A DNA stretch of 16,679 bases, from the NCBI GenBank assembly GCA_937877625.1, contig CALFJG010000037.1, positions 1 through 16,679 of the forward strand, written 5' to 3'. Source of the DNA: an uncultured Prevotellaceae bacterium. Its GTDB lineage: Bacteria > Bacteroidota > Bacteroidia > Bacteroidales > Bacteroidaceae. Below the pieces are notes generated by a model. That model saw only the letters and a list, made by a program, of their open reading frames with translations. It did no database searches and was not told the origin of the DNA. The translations under genes were made by a program, and so were the position numbers. This document shows, one piece after another, positions 1 through 7,723 of the stretch; position 1 is the stretch's first letter; each line of letters begins with the position of its first letter.

Positions 1-645
1 CTTGATGGCTTCTGGAAACGCGTCCGGAGAAACAGGGTAAGGATAGAGATTGTCACCTCGGACCTCTCGGCTGCCTTCATCGCATCCGTGAGGGAGAATG
101 CTCCCGATGCCATTCACGTCTACGACAGGTTCCACGTCACCAAGCTTGTCAATGAAGCCGTAGATGCCGTGCGGAGGCAGGTATACGCGCAGGAGACCGA
201 CCTGGAAAAGAGGAAGATCATCAAAGGCTCACGCTGGCTGCTATTGACAAAGGAGAAGGATGTCTTTGATGATGACAGGAAGAAGCGTCTGGACAATATT
301 CTTGAGACAAACACGCCGCTCTTCCACGCCTACTACCTGAAAGAAGACCTTGAGCAGATATGGATGCAGGAGAGCAGGCAGGAGGGGGAAAGGCAATTGC
401 GATATTGGTGCGAGAGGGCAAGGGAAACAAAACTGACACCTTTCATCAGAATCGCTAATACGCTCATGGCAAGCAGGACGGGCATACTGGCATGGTATGA
501 TGCACCTGTCACTAATGCAATGCTTGAGGGTATCAACAACAAAATCAAGGTTATGAAACGAAGAGCCTACGGATATAGAGATGACGAATACTTCAAACTG
601 CTGTTACTTGGATTACATGACAAGACCAACGCAATTCGGGGATGA
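1..645 (+). CDS. ISL3-family transposase, C-terminal part (5' end outside window)
   Basis: The frame is open from the first base, so the gene enters from the left; 214 codons of its C-terminal half are present. It is a DDE transposase of the ISL3 (IS204/IS1001/IS1096/IS1165) type, which moves its own IS by cut-and-paste. Seen: the block SDLSAAFIASV near residues 20-30, then VYDRFHVTKL with D42 as the probable second catalytic Asp, then TNAMLEGINNKIKVMKRRAYGY with E176 as the probable catalytic Glu, and the family-typical ending YFKLLLLGLHD. The first catalytic Asp and the N-terminal zinc/HTH region lie outside the window. There is no internal stop or frameshift, so the visible part looks intact. 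The stop is 25 bp before the inverted end at 671-688, as expected for the 3' end of such an element. Family assignment is firm; activity cannot be judged from half a gene. Confidence 0.9.
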   Translation, partial: LDGFWKRVRRNRVRIEIVTSDLSAAFIASVRENAPDAIHVYDRFHVTKLVNEAVDAVRRQVYAQETDLEKRKIIKGSRWLLLTKEKDVFDDDRKKRLDNILETNTPLFHAYYLKEDLEQIWMQESRQEGERQLRYWCERARETKLTPFIRIANTLMASRTGILAWYDAPVTNAMLEGINNKIKVMKRRAYGYRDDEYFKLLLLGLHDKTNAIRG

Positions 646-688
646 ACCAAAACATTATTGCGCTTATGTGTTTTAGCGGACAGCAATA
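1..688 (+). mobile_element. Right part of an ISL3-family insertion sequence
   Basis: The transposase C-terminus is followed by TTTTAGCGGACAGCAATA at 671-688. Read inward from the outside this is TATTGCTGTCCGCTAAAA, which matches the sequence at 16627-16644 (TATTGGTGTCCGCTAAAA) at 17 of 18 positions, with looser similarity continuing inward (AAAACACATAAGCG against AAAACTCAAATGAG). I therefore take 688 as approximately the right terminus. The left end is outside the window. ISL3 elements usually make 8-bp target duplications, which cannot be checked with one end. The exact terminal base is uncertain by a few positions. Confidence 0.75.
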
Positions 689-704
689 GTTAACAATCAA
701 AGCT

Positions 705-996
705 TCGGAGGCAGCGAAAGCCTACGGGTGTTGAAGTATAGCACGCTCTGGGAGCGCAAGAGTCTGGGAGTGCCGGCGACTCGCCTGCATTCTCTTGCAC
801 GCGGCTCAATGTCGGAGCGCAGGCGGCGCGCCTGCAATGCCCGTATGGGCAAAAGCTACGCCTGTAAGGTTATGTTTTTTATGCCCTTACGGGCATTGCA
901 CGCGAGGCCGCGTGCGCTCCGGCATACGGCTCGCCCTGAAAGGGCTATAGCCATCAGCGCAGCGCCCTATGTATGCAGCAGGAGGTATATGCGCCC
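705..996. repeat. GC-rich dispersed repeat, copy 1 (short form)
   Basis: This 292-bp block recurs as a direct repeat at 15914-16364. Both copies begin with TCGGA(G/A)G(C/T)AG(C/T)GAAAG followed by CCTACGGGTG, run through GCACGCTCTGGGAGCGCA, CTTGCACGCGGCTCAATG, GGGCAAAAGCTACGCCTG and CGTGCGCTCCGGCATACG, and end at GGAGGTATATGCGCCC. Copy 1 carries only two 16-bp GGGAGCGCA-type units (750-781) and one 29-bp TATGCRGCAGGAGG unit. It contains internal hairpins, for example the 13-bp inverted pair 834-846 / 889-901. The open frames across it (for example 728-1096) have no recognisable protein content and reflect high GC. It lies 17 bp beyond the IS right end. Function unknown. Confidence 0.85.
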
Positions 997-1047
997 CGAC
1001 GGGGCAACAGCTTTTCGACGAATAAGAGCTGTTGCCCCGTCGGGGCG
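992..1047. other. 21-bp perfect inverted repeat (strong hairpin)
   Basis: Positions 992-1012 and 1027-1047 are exact reverse complements over 21 bp, separated by a 14-nt loop. The arms contain the self-complementary core GCCCCGACGGGGC, so each arm can also fold on itself. No T-run follows on either strand, so it does not look like a classical intrinsic terminator. It sits at the right edge of GC-rich repeat copy 1; the corresponding place in copy 2 (after 16364) keeps only weak similarity (GAGCAACAGC against GGGCAACAGC). It may be part of the dispersed element or a separate hairpin inserted there. Confidence 0.8.
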
Positions 1048-1181
1048 AGTATTCCCTTGTCCGCCGTACCCAGAGCGATTGCTCTTGACTACTTGAACAC
1101 TCAAATTCCCAGATTTGTTCGTTTCCTGCGTAAAAACATACGCAATTATAGCACGGGACACGCCTTTCTGAAGATTTCTTG

Positions 1182-1369
1182 AGGCGGGTTTTATTCATTC
1201 GCTTTGTCAGATTTCTGAGCTTTTTTGCTTTCAGTCTGTCTGTTGAAGAGTGAGTGTAGCGGGCTACACGACCGATGAAACGGAATGAAGCAAAAAGAGC
1301 CTTTTAGATGACAAAACGTTAAAGCCACATCTATGTCAAACTTAACCGTGGAAATGAATAGAACCCACC
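1182..1369 (+). repeat. MITE-like element, copy A (complete)
   Basis: This 188-bp element matches copy B at 10961-11155 and the half copy C at 4185-4223. Its ends are imperfect terminal inverted repeats: AGGCGGGTTTTATTCATTCG at the left and, reverse-complemented, AGGTGGGTTCTATTCATTTC at the right. Inside are the conserved words GCTTTGTCAGATTTCTGA, the palindrome GTGTAGCGGGCTACAC (1254-1269), ACCGATGAAAC, AAAAAGAGCC, AGATGACAAAA and TGTCAAACTTAA. It carries no gene; the minus-strand frame at 1191-1409 is the repeat read in translation, and a related frame occurs in copy B. It lies about 110 bp upstream of the R-M genes. A non-autonomous element is the simplest reading, but no matching transposase is visible. 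Confidence 0.75.
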
Positions 1370-1441
1370 TTGAACTATATCGCTGGTTATTGGCACGTAA
1401 TTTCTTCAAAAATCAGCGACCGCGAAAAACAGGGAAATGCG

Positions 1442-1449
1442 TAACTTTG
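1442..1449 (+). promoter_or_regulatory. Bacteroidetes -7 box upstream of the R-M genes
   Basis: TAACTTTG fits the Bacteroidetes -7 consensus TAnnTTTG exactly and lies 32 bp upstream of the endonuclease start codon. I see no convincing TTTG -33 box at the usual 19-21 bp spacing. Inference: the R-M pair is transcribed from here as one message. Confidence 0.5.
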
Positions 1450-1481
1450 TCGCCGAAAAGTGAATCATAAAAGCAAACGAA

Positions 1482-2219
1482 ATGAGAAATTATAACTTGG
1501 GATTCATTTCCGACGAGAACATTTATAATCACGTCCGAGAGACTGTGACAAGGTATAGTGCAAGCATAAACCTGCGGGAGTTTAACAAGAATATCGTTGA
1601 CCCCATCAAGTTGACGTTCGATGCAAAGGTTTATGGGCGCACGATGGAAGAAGTTGTGGCTTCTGAGTGCATCCGCCAGATGGACAAGTCAAACAACAAT
1701 CATATCGGATATTTCCATCAGAATTTATTCCGCTATGCGGGAAATGGCTGGACAGTTCCACCAGAAGGCTTTGATGTGGTGAACGAAGAGCAGCACATCT
1801 TTGTCGAGATGAAGAATAAGCACAACACCATGAATTCCGCTGCCTCGGCAAAGACTTACATGAAAATGCAGAATAAAATCGTGCGGGACAGCCATGCCAC
1901 ATGTATGCTGGTCGAAGCTATCGCCACTCGCTCGCAGAACAAGATATGGATAGTCACCGTTGATGGCGAACAGTTCAATAACGACCATATTCGTCGTGTC
2001 TCAATGGATAAGTTCTATGAAATTGTTTTCGGCGACGCACTTGCATTTGCCAAGTTATGCCGTACCCTACCAGACATTCTGGATGATGTTATCAAAGGTA
2101 TGAGGCGCGAGGACATCCAGAATAGCGTGTTCACCGAGTTGGCTGCAATCTCACCCGACATTATGAAGAGCCTGTATCTGCTTGCTTTCAGAACCTACGA
2201 TGGATTTGACAAATTCTAA
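1482..2219 (+). CDS. Eco47II-like type II restriction endonuclease
   Basis: A 245-aa protein that I assign to the Eco47II family of type II restriction enzymes, whose known member cuts GGNCC. It would cleave unmodified DNA in the cytoplasm. Seen: a PD-(D/E)xK-like core in which GFDVVNE supplies D98 and IFVEMKNKHNTMNS supplies E109 and K111; the FVEMKNKHNTMNS block and the following KTYMKMQNKI are the parts I recognise from this family. No signal peptide or membrane segment is present. The ATG at 1482 follows an A-rich leader without a Shine-Dalgarno sequence, 32 bp after a -7 box. The stop is 3 bp before the methyltransferase start, so the two are almost certainly co-transcribed, endonuclease first. 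The full length suggests it is intact. The GGNCC specificity is inferred from the family and untested here. Confidence 0.85.
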   Translation: MRNYNLGFISDENIYNHVRETVTRYSASINLREFNKNIVDPIKLTFDAKVYGRTMEEVVASECIRQMDKSNNNHIGYFHQNLFRYAGNGWTVPPEGFDVVNEEQHIFVEMKNKHNTMNSAASAKTYMKMQNKIVRDSHATCMLVEAIATRSQNKIWIVTVDGEQFNNDHIRRVSMDKFYEIVFGDALAFAKLCRTLPDILDDVIKGMRREDIQNSVFTELAAISPDIMKSLYLLAFRTYDGFDKF

Positions 2220-2222
2220 CCT

Positions 2223-3965
2223 ATGCCCACATTTTTATCTGCAACGAATTTGGCCGATCTGACAGGCACTTCGCTCGCCACGACGCAGAAGTGGGGCAAA
2301 AAAGGTGTCTATCCTTACCACAAGAACGAGAAAGGCAAGGATGGCTTCTATATGGAGGAACTGACCGACGTGAAGCCAGTCCGCATGATGCTTGAAACCC
2401 ATTGGGAGGAAGAGTTCCACGTTGCACCCTTACGCGACTATACGTCCGTGGAACTATTTGCTGGTGCTGGCGGCTTGGCTCTTGGTATGCACTTGGCGGG
2501 CTTCCGTCACGTCTTGCTCAACGAAATGGATGCTATGGCTTGTCAGACCTTGCGGCGCAACCATCCTGAATGGAATGTGCTTGAAGGTGACATCCACAAC
2601 GTTGATTTCACGCCGTTGCGTGGCCGTATCGATTTTCTCTCTGGCGGGTTTCCCTGTCAGGCTTTTTCTTATGCAGGCAAAAAGGGCGGTCTGAATGACA
2701 CGCGCGGAACATTGTTTTTCGAACTTACCCGCGCCGTTAAGGAAATCCAACCGAAAGTCTTTATGGGTGAAAACGTCAAGGGACTGCTATCGCACGATGA
2801 TGGAAAGACGCTTCAAGTCATTCGGAATGCCATAGCCGAACTTGGCTATACGCTCGTTGAGCCTCAAGTGTTGAAAGCCATTATGTATCAAGTTCCGCAA
2901 AAGCGCGAGCGACTGATTCTTATTGCCATACGCAACGACATTGCCCAGCATGTGCGCTTCAAATGGCCAGACCCTTACCGCCGCGTAATGACACTGCGCG
3001 ATGCATTTTTCAGCGGTGAACTGTTCGATAATGACGTGCCAGAATCGGACGGCCAGAGCTATCCTGCAAAAAAAGCAAGGGTAATGGCTATGGTTCCCGA
3101 GGGCGGTGACTGGCGCGACCTGCCGCCTGAGGAACAGAAAGACTATATGGGCGGCAGTTTATATCTCTGCGGCGGCAAAACAGGTATGGCTCGCCGTCTA
3201 TCTATGGATGAGCCGAGCCTCACACTGACGTGCGCTCCGGCTCAGAAGCAGACTGAGCGTTGTCACCCCACCGAAACCCGTCCGCTGACGGTCAGAGAGT
3301 ATGCCCGCATACAGACCTTTCCCGACTACTGGCACTTTGAGGGCAATCTTTCCGACCAGTATAAACAGATAGGCAACGCCGTTCCCGTCAACCTGGCTTT
3401 CGCCATCGGACGCTCACTGATACGCCTTTTCAACGATATCGACGCGCAGAATCAGGAAGAGAGCCAGTTTGAAGAGGCCGACAGGATAGCTCACGGAATG
3501 CTCCCACCCAAACTTTTCGCCGTGAATATGCTTGATGTGAGGCGTGAATATCCTGCCGAAATTGTCAAAAATACATTTGAGAAGAAAAGGCGCGTCAACA
3601 TCAACAAACTTGACGATTCAAAGAACGTCCTTATCTGTTTTGTTCCCGACAAATACATTGTTCCATTTACCGACGGAAAGGCCAAGGCATATTTCACGGG
3701 TAAGAAATTCCCCTCGACGGTAGCACTCAACAAGCTCTTCTATTTTATGCCATACACTAAGGGCAAAGGTATCCGCGACCTCTATCAGATTAAGGTTGCC
3801 CGCGTCGCTCCCAAACATGAATTTGCCTGCGGAACGGACGATAACGATTTACGCCTTGCTTTTGAAATCGAATACGTAACCCATTTGTATGAAGACTACA
3901 AGCCCGTCAAGCTGAACATCTGGCATACATTTACGGACACGAAACTGAGAAATCTTATGGATTAG
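2223..3965 (+). CDS. C5-cytosine DNA methyltransferase of the R-M system, with HTH-like N-terminus
   Basis: A 580-aa DNA (cytosine-5)-methyltransferase that would transfer methyl from AdoMet to the site cut by the upstream endonuclease, protecting host DNA. Motifs are in canonical order: I FAGAGGLALG (79-88), IV GGFPCQAFS (141-149, catalytic C145), VI ENV (183-185), VIII QKRER (226-230), IX RPLTVREYARIQTFPD (353-368), X GNAVPVNLAFAIG (384-396). The target-recognition region would be about 245-350. Two parts are extra. Residues 1-50 (SATNLADLTGTSLATTQKWG) look like a MerR-like HTH, as in methyltransferases that also repress their own operon. Residues 400-580 form a roughly 180-aa tail I cannot place; many C5 methyltransferases end soon after motif X. 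The start lies 3 bp after the endonuclease stop. No defect is visible. The enzymatic call is firm; regulation by the N-terminus is inferred. Confidence 0.92.
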   Translation: MPTFLSATNLADLTGTSLATTQKWGKKGVYPYHKNEKGKDGFYMEELTDVKPVRMMLETHWEEEFHVAPLRDYTSVELFAGAGGLALGMHLAGFRHVLLNEMDAMACQTLRRNHPEWNVLEGDIHNVDFTPLRGRIDFLSGGFPCQAFSYAGKKGGLNDTRGTLFFELTRAVKEIQPKVFMGENVKGLLSHDDGKTLQVIRNAIAELGYTLVEPQVLKAIMYQVPQKRERLILIAIRNDIAQHVRFKWPDPYRRVMTLRDAFFSGELFDNDVPESDGQSYPAKKARVMAMVPEGGDWRDLPPEEQKDYMGGSLYLCGGKTGMARRLSMDEPSLTLTCAPAQKQTERCHPTETRPLTVREYARIQTFPDYWHFEGNLSDQYKQIGNAVPVNLAFAIGRSLIRLFNDIDAQNQEESQFEEADRIAHGMLPPKLFAVNMLDVRREYPAEIVKNTFEKKRRVNINKLDDSKNVLICFVPDKYIVPFTDGKAKAYFTGKKFPSTVALNKLFYFMPYTKGKGIRDLYQIKVARVAPKHEFACGTDDNDLRLAFEIEYVTHLYEDYKPVKLNIWHTFTDTKLRNLMD

Positions 3966-4124
3966 GAATGATGCGAGGGAGGGGTACAAGCTGCTCTACA
4001 TCACGGTCGGGGAGGTGATGCCCGTCACGCCGGAGTAAGGTTCTTGCCTCACAAGCGGCAGAGTCGAGGCCTGCTACGATATTGTACTTTTGTGGAAACG
4101 TTTCGCTGAATAAGAACTTTGGCA

Positions 4125-4177
4125 TTAAGCCAGAAGAGCAAAGCGAAGCTTGCTTCAGCATTGCTCTTCTGGCTTAA
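4125..4177. terminator. 17-bp hairpin between convergent genes, candidate bidirectional terminator
   Basis: Positions 4125-4141 and 4161-4177 are perfect reverse complements over 17 bp; the 19-nt loop contains a further short stem (GAAGC/GCTTC). It lies in the spacer where the methyltransferase (plus) and the M6 protease (minus) converge, which is where a shared terminator is expected. The flanking T/A runs are weak, so termination is inferred from position and stem strength. A degraded relative lies at 15586-15645 and a fragment at 7287-7312, so this is a member of a dispersed hairpin family. Confidence 0.6.
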
Positions 4178-4184
4178 CGCAAAA

Positions 4185-4223
4185 GTTCAGAAATCTGACA
4201 AGGCGAATGAATAGGACACACCT
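4185..4223 (-). repeat. MITE-like element, half copy C (inverted)
   Basis: Reverse-complemented, this reads AGGTGTGTCCTATTCATTCG then CCTTGTCAGATTTCTGAAC, matching the left terminal repeat and first conserved word of copies A and B. The rest of the element is missing; the hairpin at 4125-4177 adjoins the break. It is 20 bp beyond the stop codon of the M6 protease and opposite in orientation to copy A, so the R-M region is flanked by inverted left ends of the same family. Confidence 0.7.
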
Positions 4224-4242
4224 TACGTGTATCGCAATTCTC

Positions 4243-7155
4243 CTATTGTACCACGACCTTCTTTCCACCTACGATATAGACTCCACGTTGTGGATGGGCA
4301 ACGAGGCGTCCTTGGAGGTCGTACCACTGGCCGGTGGGCGTGGGCTGTGCCCAAACAGGGTTAATGGCGGTGGTAATGGCGCGAATGTCAAAGAAGTCTT
4401 TCCAATAGGTGGCTGCCTGATAGGCATTAACTGCGGAGCCTTCGGGCACATACAGCACGCAAGCGTTTTGGTCAACACGCGTGAAAGGATTGGCTAAGCA
4501 CTCGGCAGGAGTCTCGGCATTGGCCACGAGGCGTGTGAGTGTAGAGAGTGAGAGCGCATCGGCACCGATAGTTTCGAGCGTGGCGGGGAGTGTCACAGCC
4601 GAGTAGCCGGCGTCCTCTAAGGCATAGGGTGCGAGTACTACAACCTCGTCGGGTACGTCAAACACGCCTTGGCCGGCAGGAACTTTTACCAGTGTCCAAG
4701 GCAAGGAAGAGCCGAGGCCGCTTACCTCTACGCTGATACTGGAAAGGAAAGTACCGCCGCCAGTATTGGTAAATGTCACACTCTCTGCATTTCCCGTCCA
4801 CGTCTTGCCACTGAGCGCGCCGGTGCTGGCTTGTGTGAGATACCAAGCGTTGCTTGTGGTGGCAAATGTTATCTTTGTTATCGTGGCTCCGCTGGGTACG
4901 GAGAGTGTCAGTGTGCCATTCTTATACGTACGGAAGGAGATGCCTGCCGCTGCTTCCCACATACGTGTAGGAGTGGTGCCGTCGGTGGCAGTGAGCGTAA
5001 CGCCTTGATAGGTGACGGGGCCGGTGAAATTGCCCGCCGTTTGTGCTGTCTGCGAACTGATAGGCAGGTTGAGTACGTTGTTGGCGAAATCAAACAATAC
5101 GGTTTGCTCATCGGTAGATGCTGCTCCGACATGTTTCGTATAAAGCGCACGGTTCACAGCCTCAAAGTTACCATTGTCGTCGGCCACGGCGAGTGTGGTG
5201 AGAGCGGGGGTGTGGCGCATAGCACCTTCTTCTATCGTGGCCACACGGCTACCGACGGTCAAAGCCGTGAGGTCGGTGCAACTCGTAAATGCGCCGGTGC
5301 GAATGCCAACGACTTTCCACGTAGTGTTGTCGTAGGTTACGGTGCCGGGGATTACTACTTCGCCGCTGTAGGGCTGTCCATCGTTAGGCGCATGAACAAA
5401 TACTTCGCCGCTGGCAGTCACCTCGTAGGTCAAGCCATCGGTGGCGAACAGGTCGCATGGCTTCAATGAGCTGATTTCCTCTTGCAGGAAGTTGAACGTG
5501 ATGTTTTGTCCATCTACCGCAATGCGATAGAGCGGCTTGTTCATATATGTACCGGTGAAAGCACGCATGGCGGGTGTTCCGCTGTTGAGTATTTGTGTCT
5601 TATTGGTGGAGCCGGGGAAGAGGTCGGACTGGAAGTCGAGCTCATCATCGTAGGGGTCTTCTGTAGCACCATCGGCGGCGAAGACTTGCATACGCAGTTT
5701 GCTTGAGGTGTTGTTGAGTGTGTTGTTTGTCCACGTGGTGGCATCAAAAGCAACGTGCAGGGCAAACATTCCGCCCGACATAACGGTGGGATACCACGTA
5801 CCGGCTTGTCTGTTCTCAAAGATGTAGTACTCCTTGGGGTCTTTATCGTTGCGTACAAGCACGGCGTGGTCGGCATCCTCGGTGCCAAAGGGACAAAGCG
5901 TCACTGTTTCGGCCTCGGTGAGTTCGCGCAACTGAAGCCAGCCGAGGAAATTCCTTTCGTAGGCGGTATGGCCGATGGGTGCGAAGCCATCGTTGAGATA
6001 ACTGCCCATATCCATTATATCCCAATAGCCGAGCGGACTTACATCGTGGCTGTAGTCGGTGCAATAGAAGTCGGGCAGGCCGAGGGCGTGGCCAAACTCG
6101 TGGCAAAAAGTTCCTATGCCCTCAAGGATAGGGCTACCGGTGGTTTGATAGGTGTATTCGCCGGTGCGGGAGTTATAGGAGGCTGTATAGTTGTATTGTA
6201 TCTCGTTGCCCACAAAGAAGCTGTTGATATGCACTTTCTTGCCACCGAGCGTGAAGTCGGCATCTTCGTCCCACTCGCACGGCCAGATGTAGTTGCTTGC
6301 CTCGTCTTCGAAACTATTTGCCTCGCCCTGGCCGGCATAGAGGAAGATAACACACGGCACGCCGCCCTCATAGACGTACTTACTGAAGTCAACACCGGCG
6401 GCCACGGCGGCACTGAGGGCATCGTCACGAAATTTTTCGAGGTTGGTGTCAATGTCGTCGTCGCTCTTGTCCTTACCATAGTATGCACGGGTGCGCGAGA
6501 GGGTTACCTTGGCGGCAACGTCAAACTTTGGGCGGAATAGCCCACCGCTCTGGCTGATAAAATAGTCGCGAACGCTCCCCACGCTGCTACCGTCGGAGAA
6601 CCCCTCTTCGTTGTACTGACGTGTGAGGAGAGCCTGCGTAGTGGTGGTTTGGAACTTCACGTCGCTAAACTCCACCATAATAACGGGCATCGTAAACTCG
6701 CCGATACTCGGCACGGCACCGCCCGCCGTCTTTCCGTAAACGCCCAACCCGTCGTTGCGCGTGCTGCTACCTGTTGATATGCGATTCACGGGTTGCCGGC
6801 GCACGCGGTTTGCTACCACCTGCGAGGCCGCATCGCTACTTAACGAAGACGTTTGCAGGAAAGCCACTTCGCCTGCATCGCGTTGGTCGGCCTCGTGAGC
6901 CAGGAAGGCTGAAGCCACAAGGCGATTACCGCTTGCCACGGCATAGCAGAGGTCGCCGTTGAGGTTCGGCACCAACACCACATTGTCGTGCGTGCGATAG
7001 AAAACCACACCGTTGTGGCCGTCGCCCATACGCTGCACCACAATCTGCGTACCATCACTCTGCGTTTTTACAAAATATCGAGGGAGTGGGCGTACGGCCC
7101 AAGCACTAACCGCCACAACGACTGTTAGCAAAAGAAATGCGAGAGCTTTTTTCAT
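4243..7155 (-). CDS. Secreted M6-family metalloprotease with BspA-type leucine-rich repeats
   Basis: A 970-aa exported protein. Residues 1-20 are a typical signal peptide (MKKALAFLLLTVVVAVSAWA). The zinc site is HEFGHALGLPD at 352-362, giving ligands H352, H356 and probably D362 with catalytic E353; WDIMDMGSY at 378-386 is the likely Met-turn. This matches the immune-inhibitor-A type of M6 peptidases, known for degrading host proteins. About 598-690 and 825-925 are BspA-like (LRR_5) repeats (VVGIRTGAFTSCTDL, LPATLETIGADAL). Between them, about 705-812, lies a beta-rich domain (ATITKITFATTSNAWYL...SVTFTNTGG) that seems inserted in one LRR loop. The C-terminus (WYDLQGRLVAHPQRGVYIVGGKKVVVQ, split here only by reading) resembles Bacteroidetes secretion or sorting tails. 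No promoter box is evident. It is read alone, away from the upstream DUF349 gene by about 570 bp. The substrate is unknown. Confidence 0.9.
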   Translation of the reverse strand: MKKALAFLLLTVVVAVSAWAVRPLPRYFVKTQSDGTQIVVQRMGDGHNGVVFYRTHDNVVLVPNLNGDLCYAVASGNRLVASAFLAHEADQRDAGEVAFLQTSSLSSDAASQVVANRVRRQPVNRISTGSSTRNDGLGVYGKTAGGAVPSIGEFTMPVIMVEFSDVKFQTTTTQALLTRQYNEEGFSDGSSVGSVRDYFISQSGGLFRPKFDVAAKVTLSRTRAYYGKDKSDDDIDTNLEKFRDDALSAAVAAGVDFSKYVYEGGVPCVIFLYAGQGEANSFEDEASNYIWPCEWDEDADFTLGGKKVHINSFFVGNEIQYNYTASYNSRTGEYTYQTTGSPILEGIGTFCHEFGHALGLPDFYCTDYSHDVSPLGYWDIMDMGSYLNDGFAPIGHTAYERNFLGWLQLRELTEAETVTLCPFGTEDADHAVLVRNDKDPKEYYIFENRQAGTWYPTVMSGGMFALHVAFDATTWTNNTLNNTSSKLRMQVFAADGATEDPYDDELDFQSDLFPGSTNKTQILNSGTPAMRAFTGTYMNKPLYRIAVDGQNITFNFLQEEISSLKPCDLFATDGLTYEVTASGEVFVHAPNDGQPYSGEVVIPGTVTYDNTTWKVVGIRTGAFTSCTDLTALTVGSRVATIEEGAMRHTPALTTLAVADDNGNFEAVNRALYTKHVGAASTDEQTVLFDFANNVLNLPISSQTAQTAGNFTGPVTYQGVTLTATDGTTPTRMWEAAAGISFRTYKNGTLTLSVPSGATITKITFATTSNAWYLTQASTGALSGKTWTGNAESVTFTNTGGGTFLSSISVEVSGLGSSLPWTLVKVPAGQGVFDVPDEVVVLAPYALEDAGYSAVTLPATLETIGADALSLSTLTRLVANAETPAECLANPFTRVDQNACVLYVPEGSAVNAYQAATYWKDFFDIRAITTAINPVWAQPTPTGQWYDLQGRLVAHPQRGVYIVGGKKVVVQ

Positions 7156-7286
7156 ATTTCTGAAAAGGGTTAATAATTATCGTTTATATAAAGCGGGAGG
7201 CTACTAATTCCTACGGTTTAGGTTTTACTTTGACAAGGCTTTAACCTCCGGGCTTCTTTCTGCTCTTTTGTTCGTCTTCTACATAC

Positions 7287-7312
7287 CTTTGCTGGCCAAG
7301 GCAAAGCGAAGG
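7287..7312 (-). repeat. Fragment of dispersed hairpin family
   Basis: Reverse-complemented, this contains CTTCGCTTTGCCTTGGCCAG followed by CAAAG, which matches 15620-15643 at all but one of about 24 positions. It appears to be one arm of the hairpin element seen at 15586-15645 and, less closely, at 4125-4177. Confidence 0.5.
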
Positions 7313-7426
7313 AATGAAACCCGCCATAAGGATATTGACTGCAAAAATAGCGTAAAACGCCTAAATATCAAATCCGTTACCCTTCCTTTTTGGTTAGCAA
7401 GGGATATAGAGATACTGTTTTTACAT

Positions 7427-7442
7427 TATTGCTGTCCGCTAA
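7427..7442 (+). repeat. Isolated IS-end-like sequence
   Basis: TATTGCTGTCCGCTAA is identical to the outer 16 bp of the ISL3 right end at 671-688 (opposite orientation) and one base different from the left end at 16627. Similarity stops there and no transposase is adjacent, so it could be a scar of an old insertion or excision, or an unrelated shared word. Sixteen identical bases are unlikely by chance in a window this size. Confidence 0.5.
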
Positions 7443-7544
7443 CGACCGATTTGAGTTTAACGTCCCTACTTTTCAACCACCTTGGGAGAAAATGTTTGCT
7501 AATACGGCACAACTTTTTACAAGATAGGAGGAATTATTCAAGTT

Positions 7545-7614
7545 GTGACTATATTTTCACAAACATAGCCTATATTTATGAAAATATAACTTATGTTTTT
7601 GAAAATATAGTCAC
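7545..7614. repeat. 70-bp AT-rich near-perfect palindrome
   Basis: The arms 7545-7567 and 7592-7614 are 23 bp long with one mismatch. The central 24 nt hold a second inverted pair (TATATTT / AAATATA), so nearly the whole 70 bp is self-complementary. It can also be read as three related segments of about 22 bp built on TATATTTTCA/TGAAAATATA. It lies about 110 bp beyond the end of the DUF349 gene and about 390 bp upstream of the protease gene. No T-run or GC content typical of a terminator; an operator, a cruciform or a small mobile element are all possible. Confidence 0.75.
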
Positions 7615-7723
7615 ACTTTGAATTCTTTAAGGCGCAGAGAAAAAATGTCGCGGCAGGAAAGATATTACTCATTCCCACCGCGTGTGTTAGTGATTATAAA
7701 GTGTTTAAACGATGTCTGTGTGA

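Larger units (their letters stand above)
7156..7723. other. Intergenic region with no gene, containing repeats and a palindrome
   Basis: This 568-bp spacer separates two minus-strand genes. It should hold the M6 protease promoter (near 7156-7290) and the 3' end of the DUF349 transcript, but I find no clear TAnnTTTG box or terminator. It does hold a fragment of the hairpin family (7287-7312), an IS-end-like word (7427-7442) and a 70-bp AT-rich palindrome (7545-7614). Short open frames here (7268-7621 and 7618-7881, plus strand) have no recognisable protein features. Confidence 0.7.

Noticed and set aside
728..1198. Small genes in the GC-rich repeat
   Set aside because: Overlapping frames on both strands arise from high GC; similar frames recur in copy 2 but with shifted tandem repeats that change the translation.
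4669..6540. Plus-strand genes (4669-5469, 5755-6540)
   Set aside because: They lie antisense to the M6 protease, which has clear domains and a signal peptide, and they show no protein motifs themselves.
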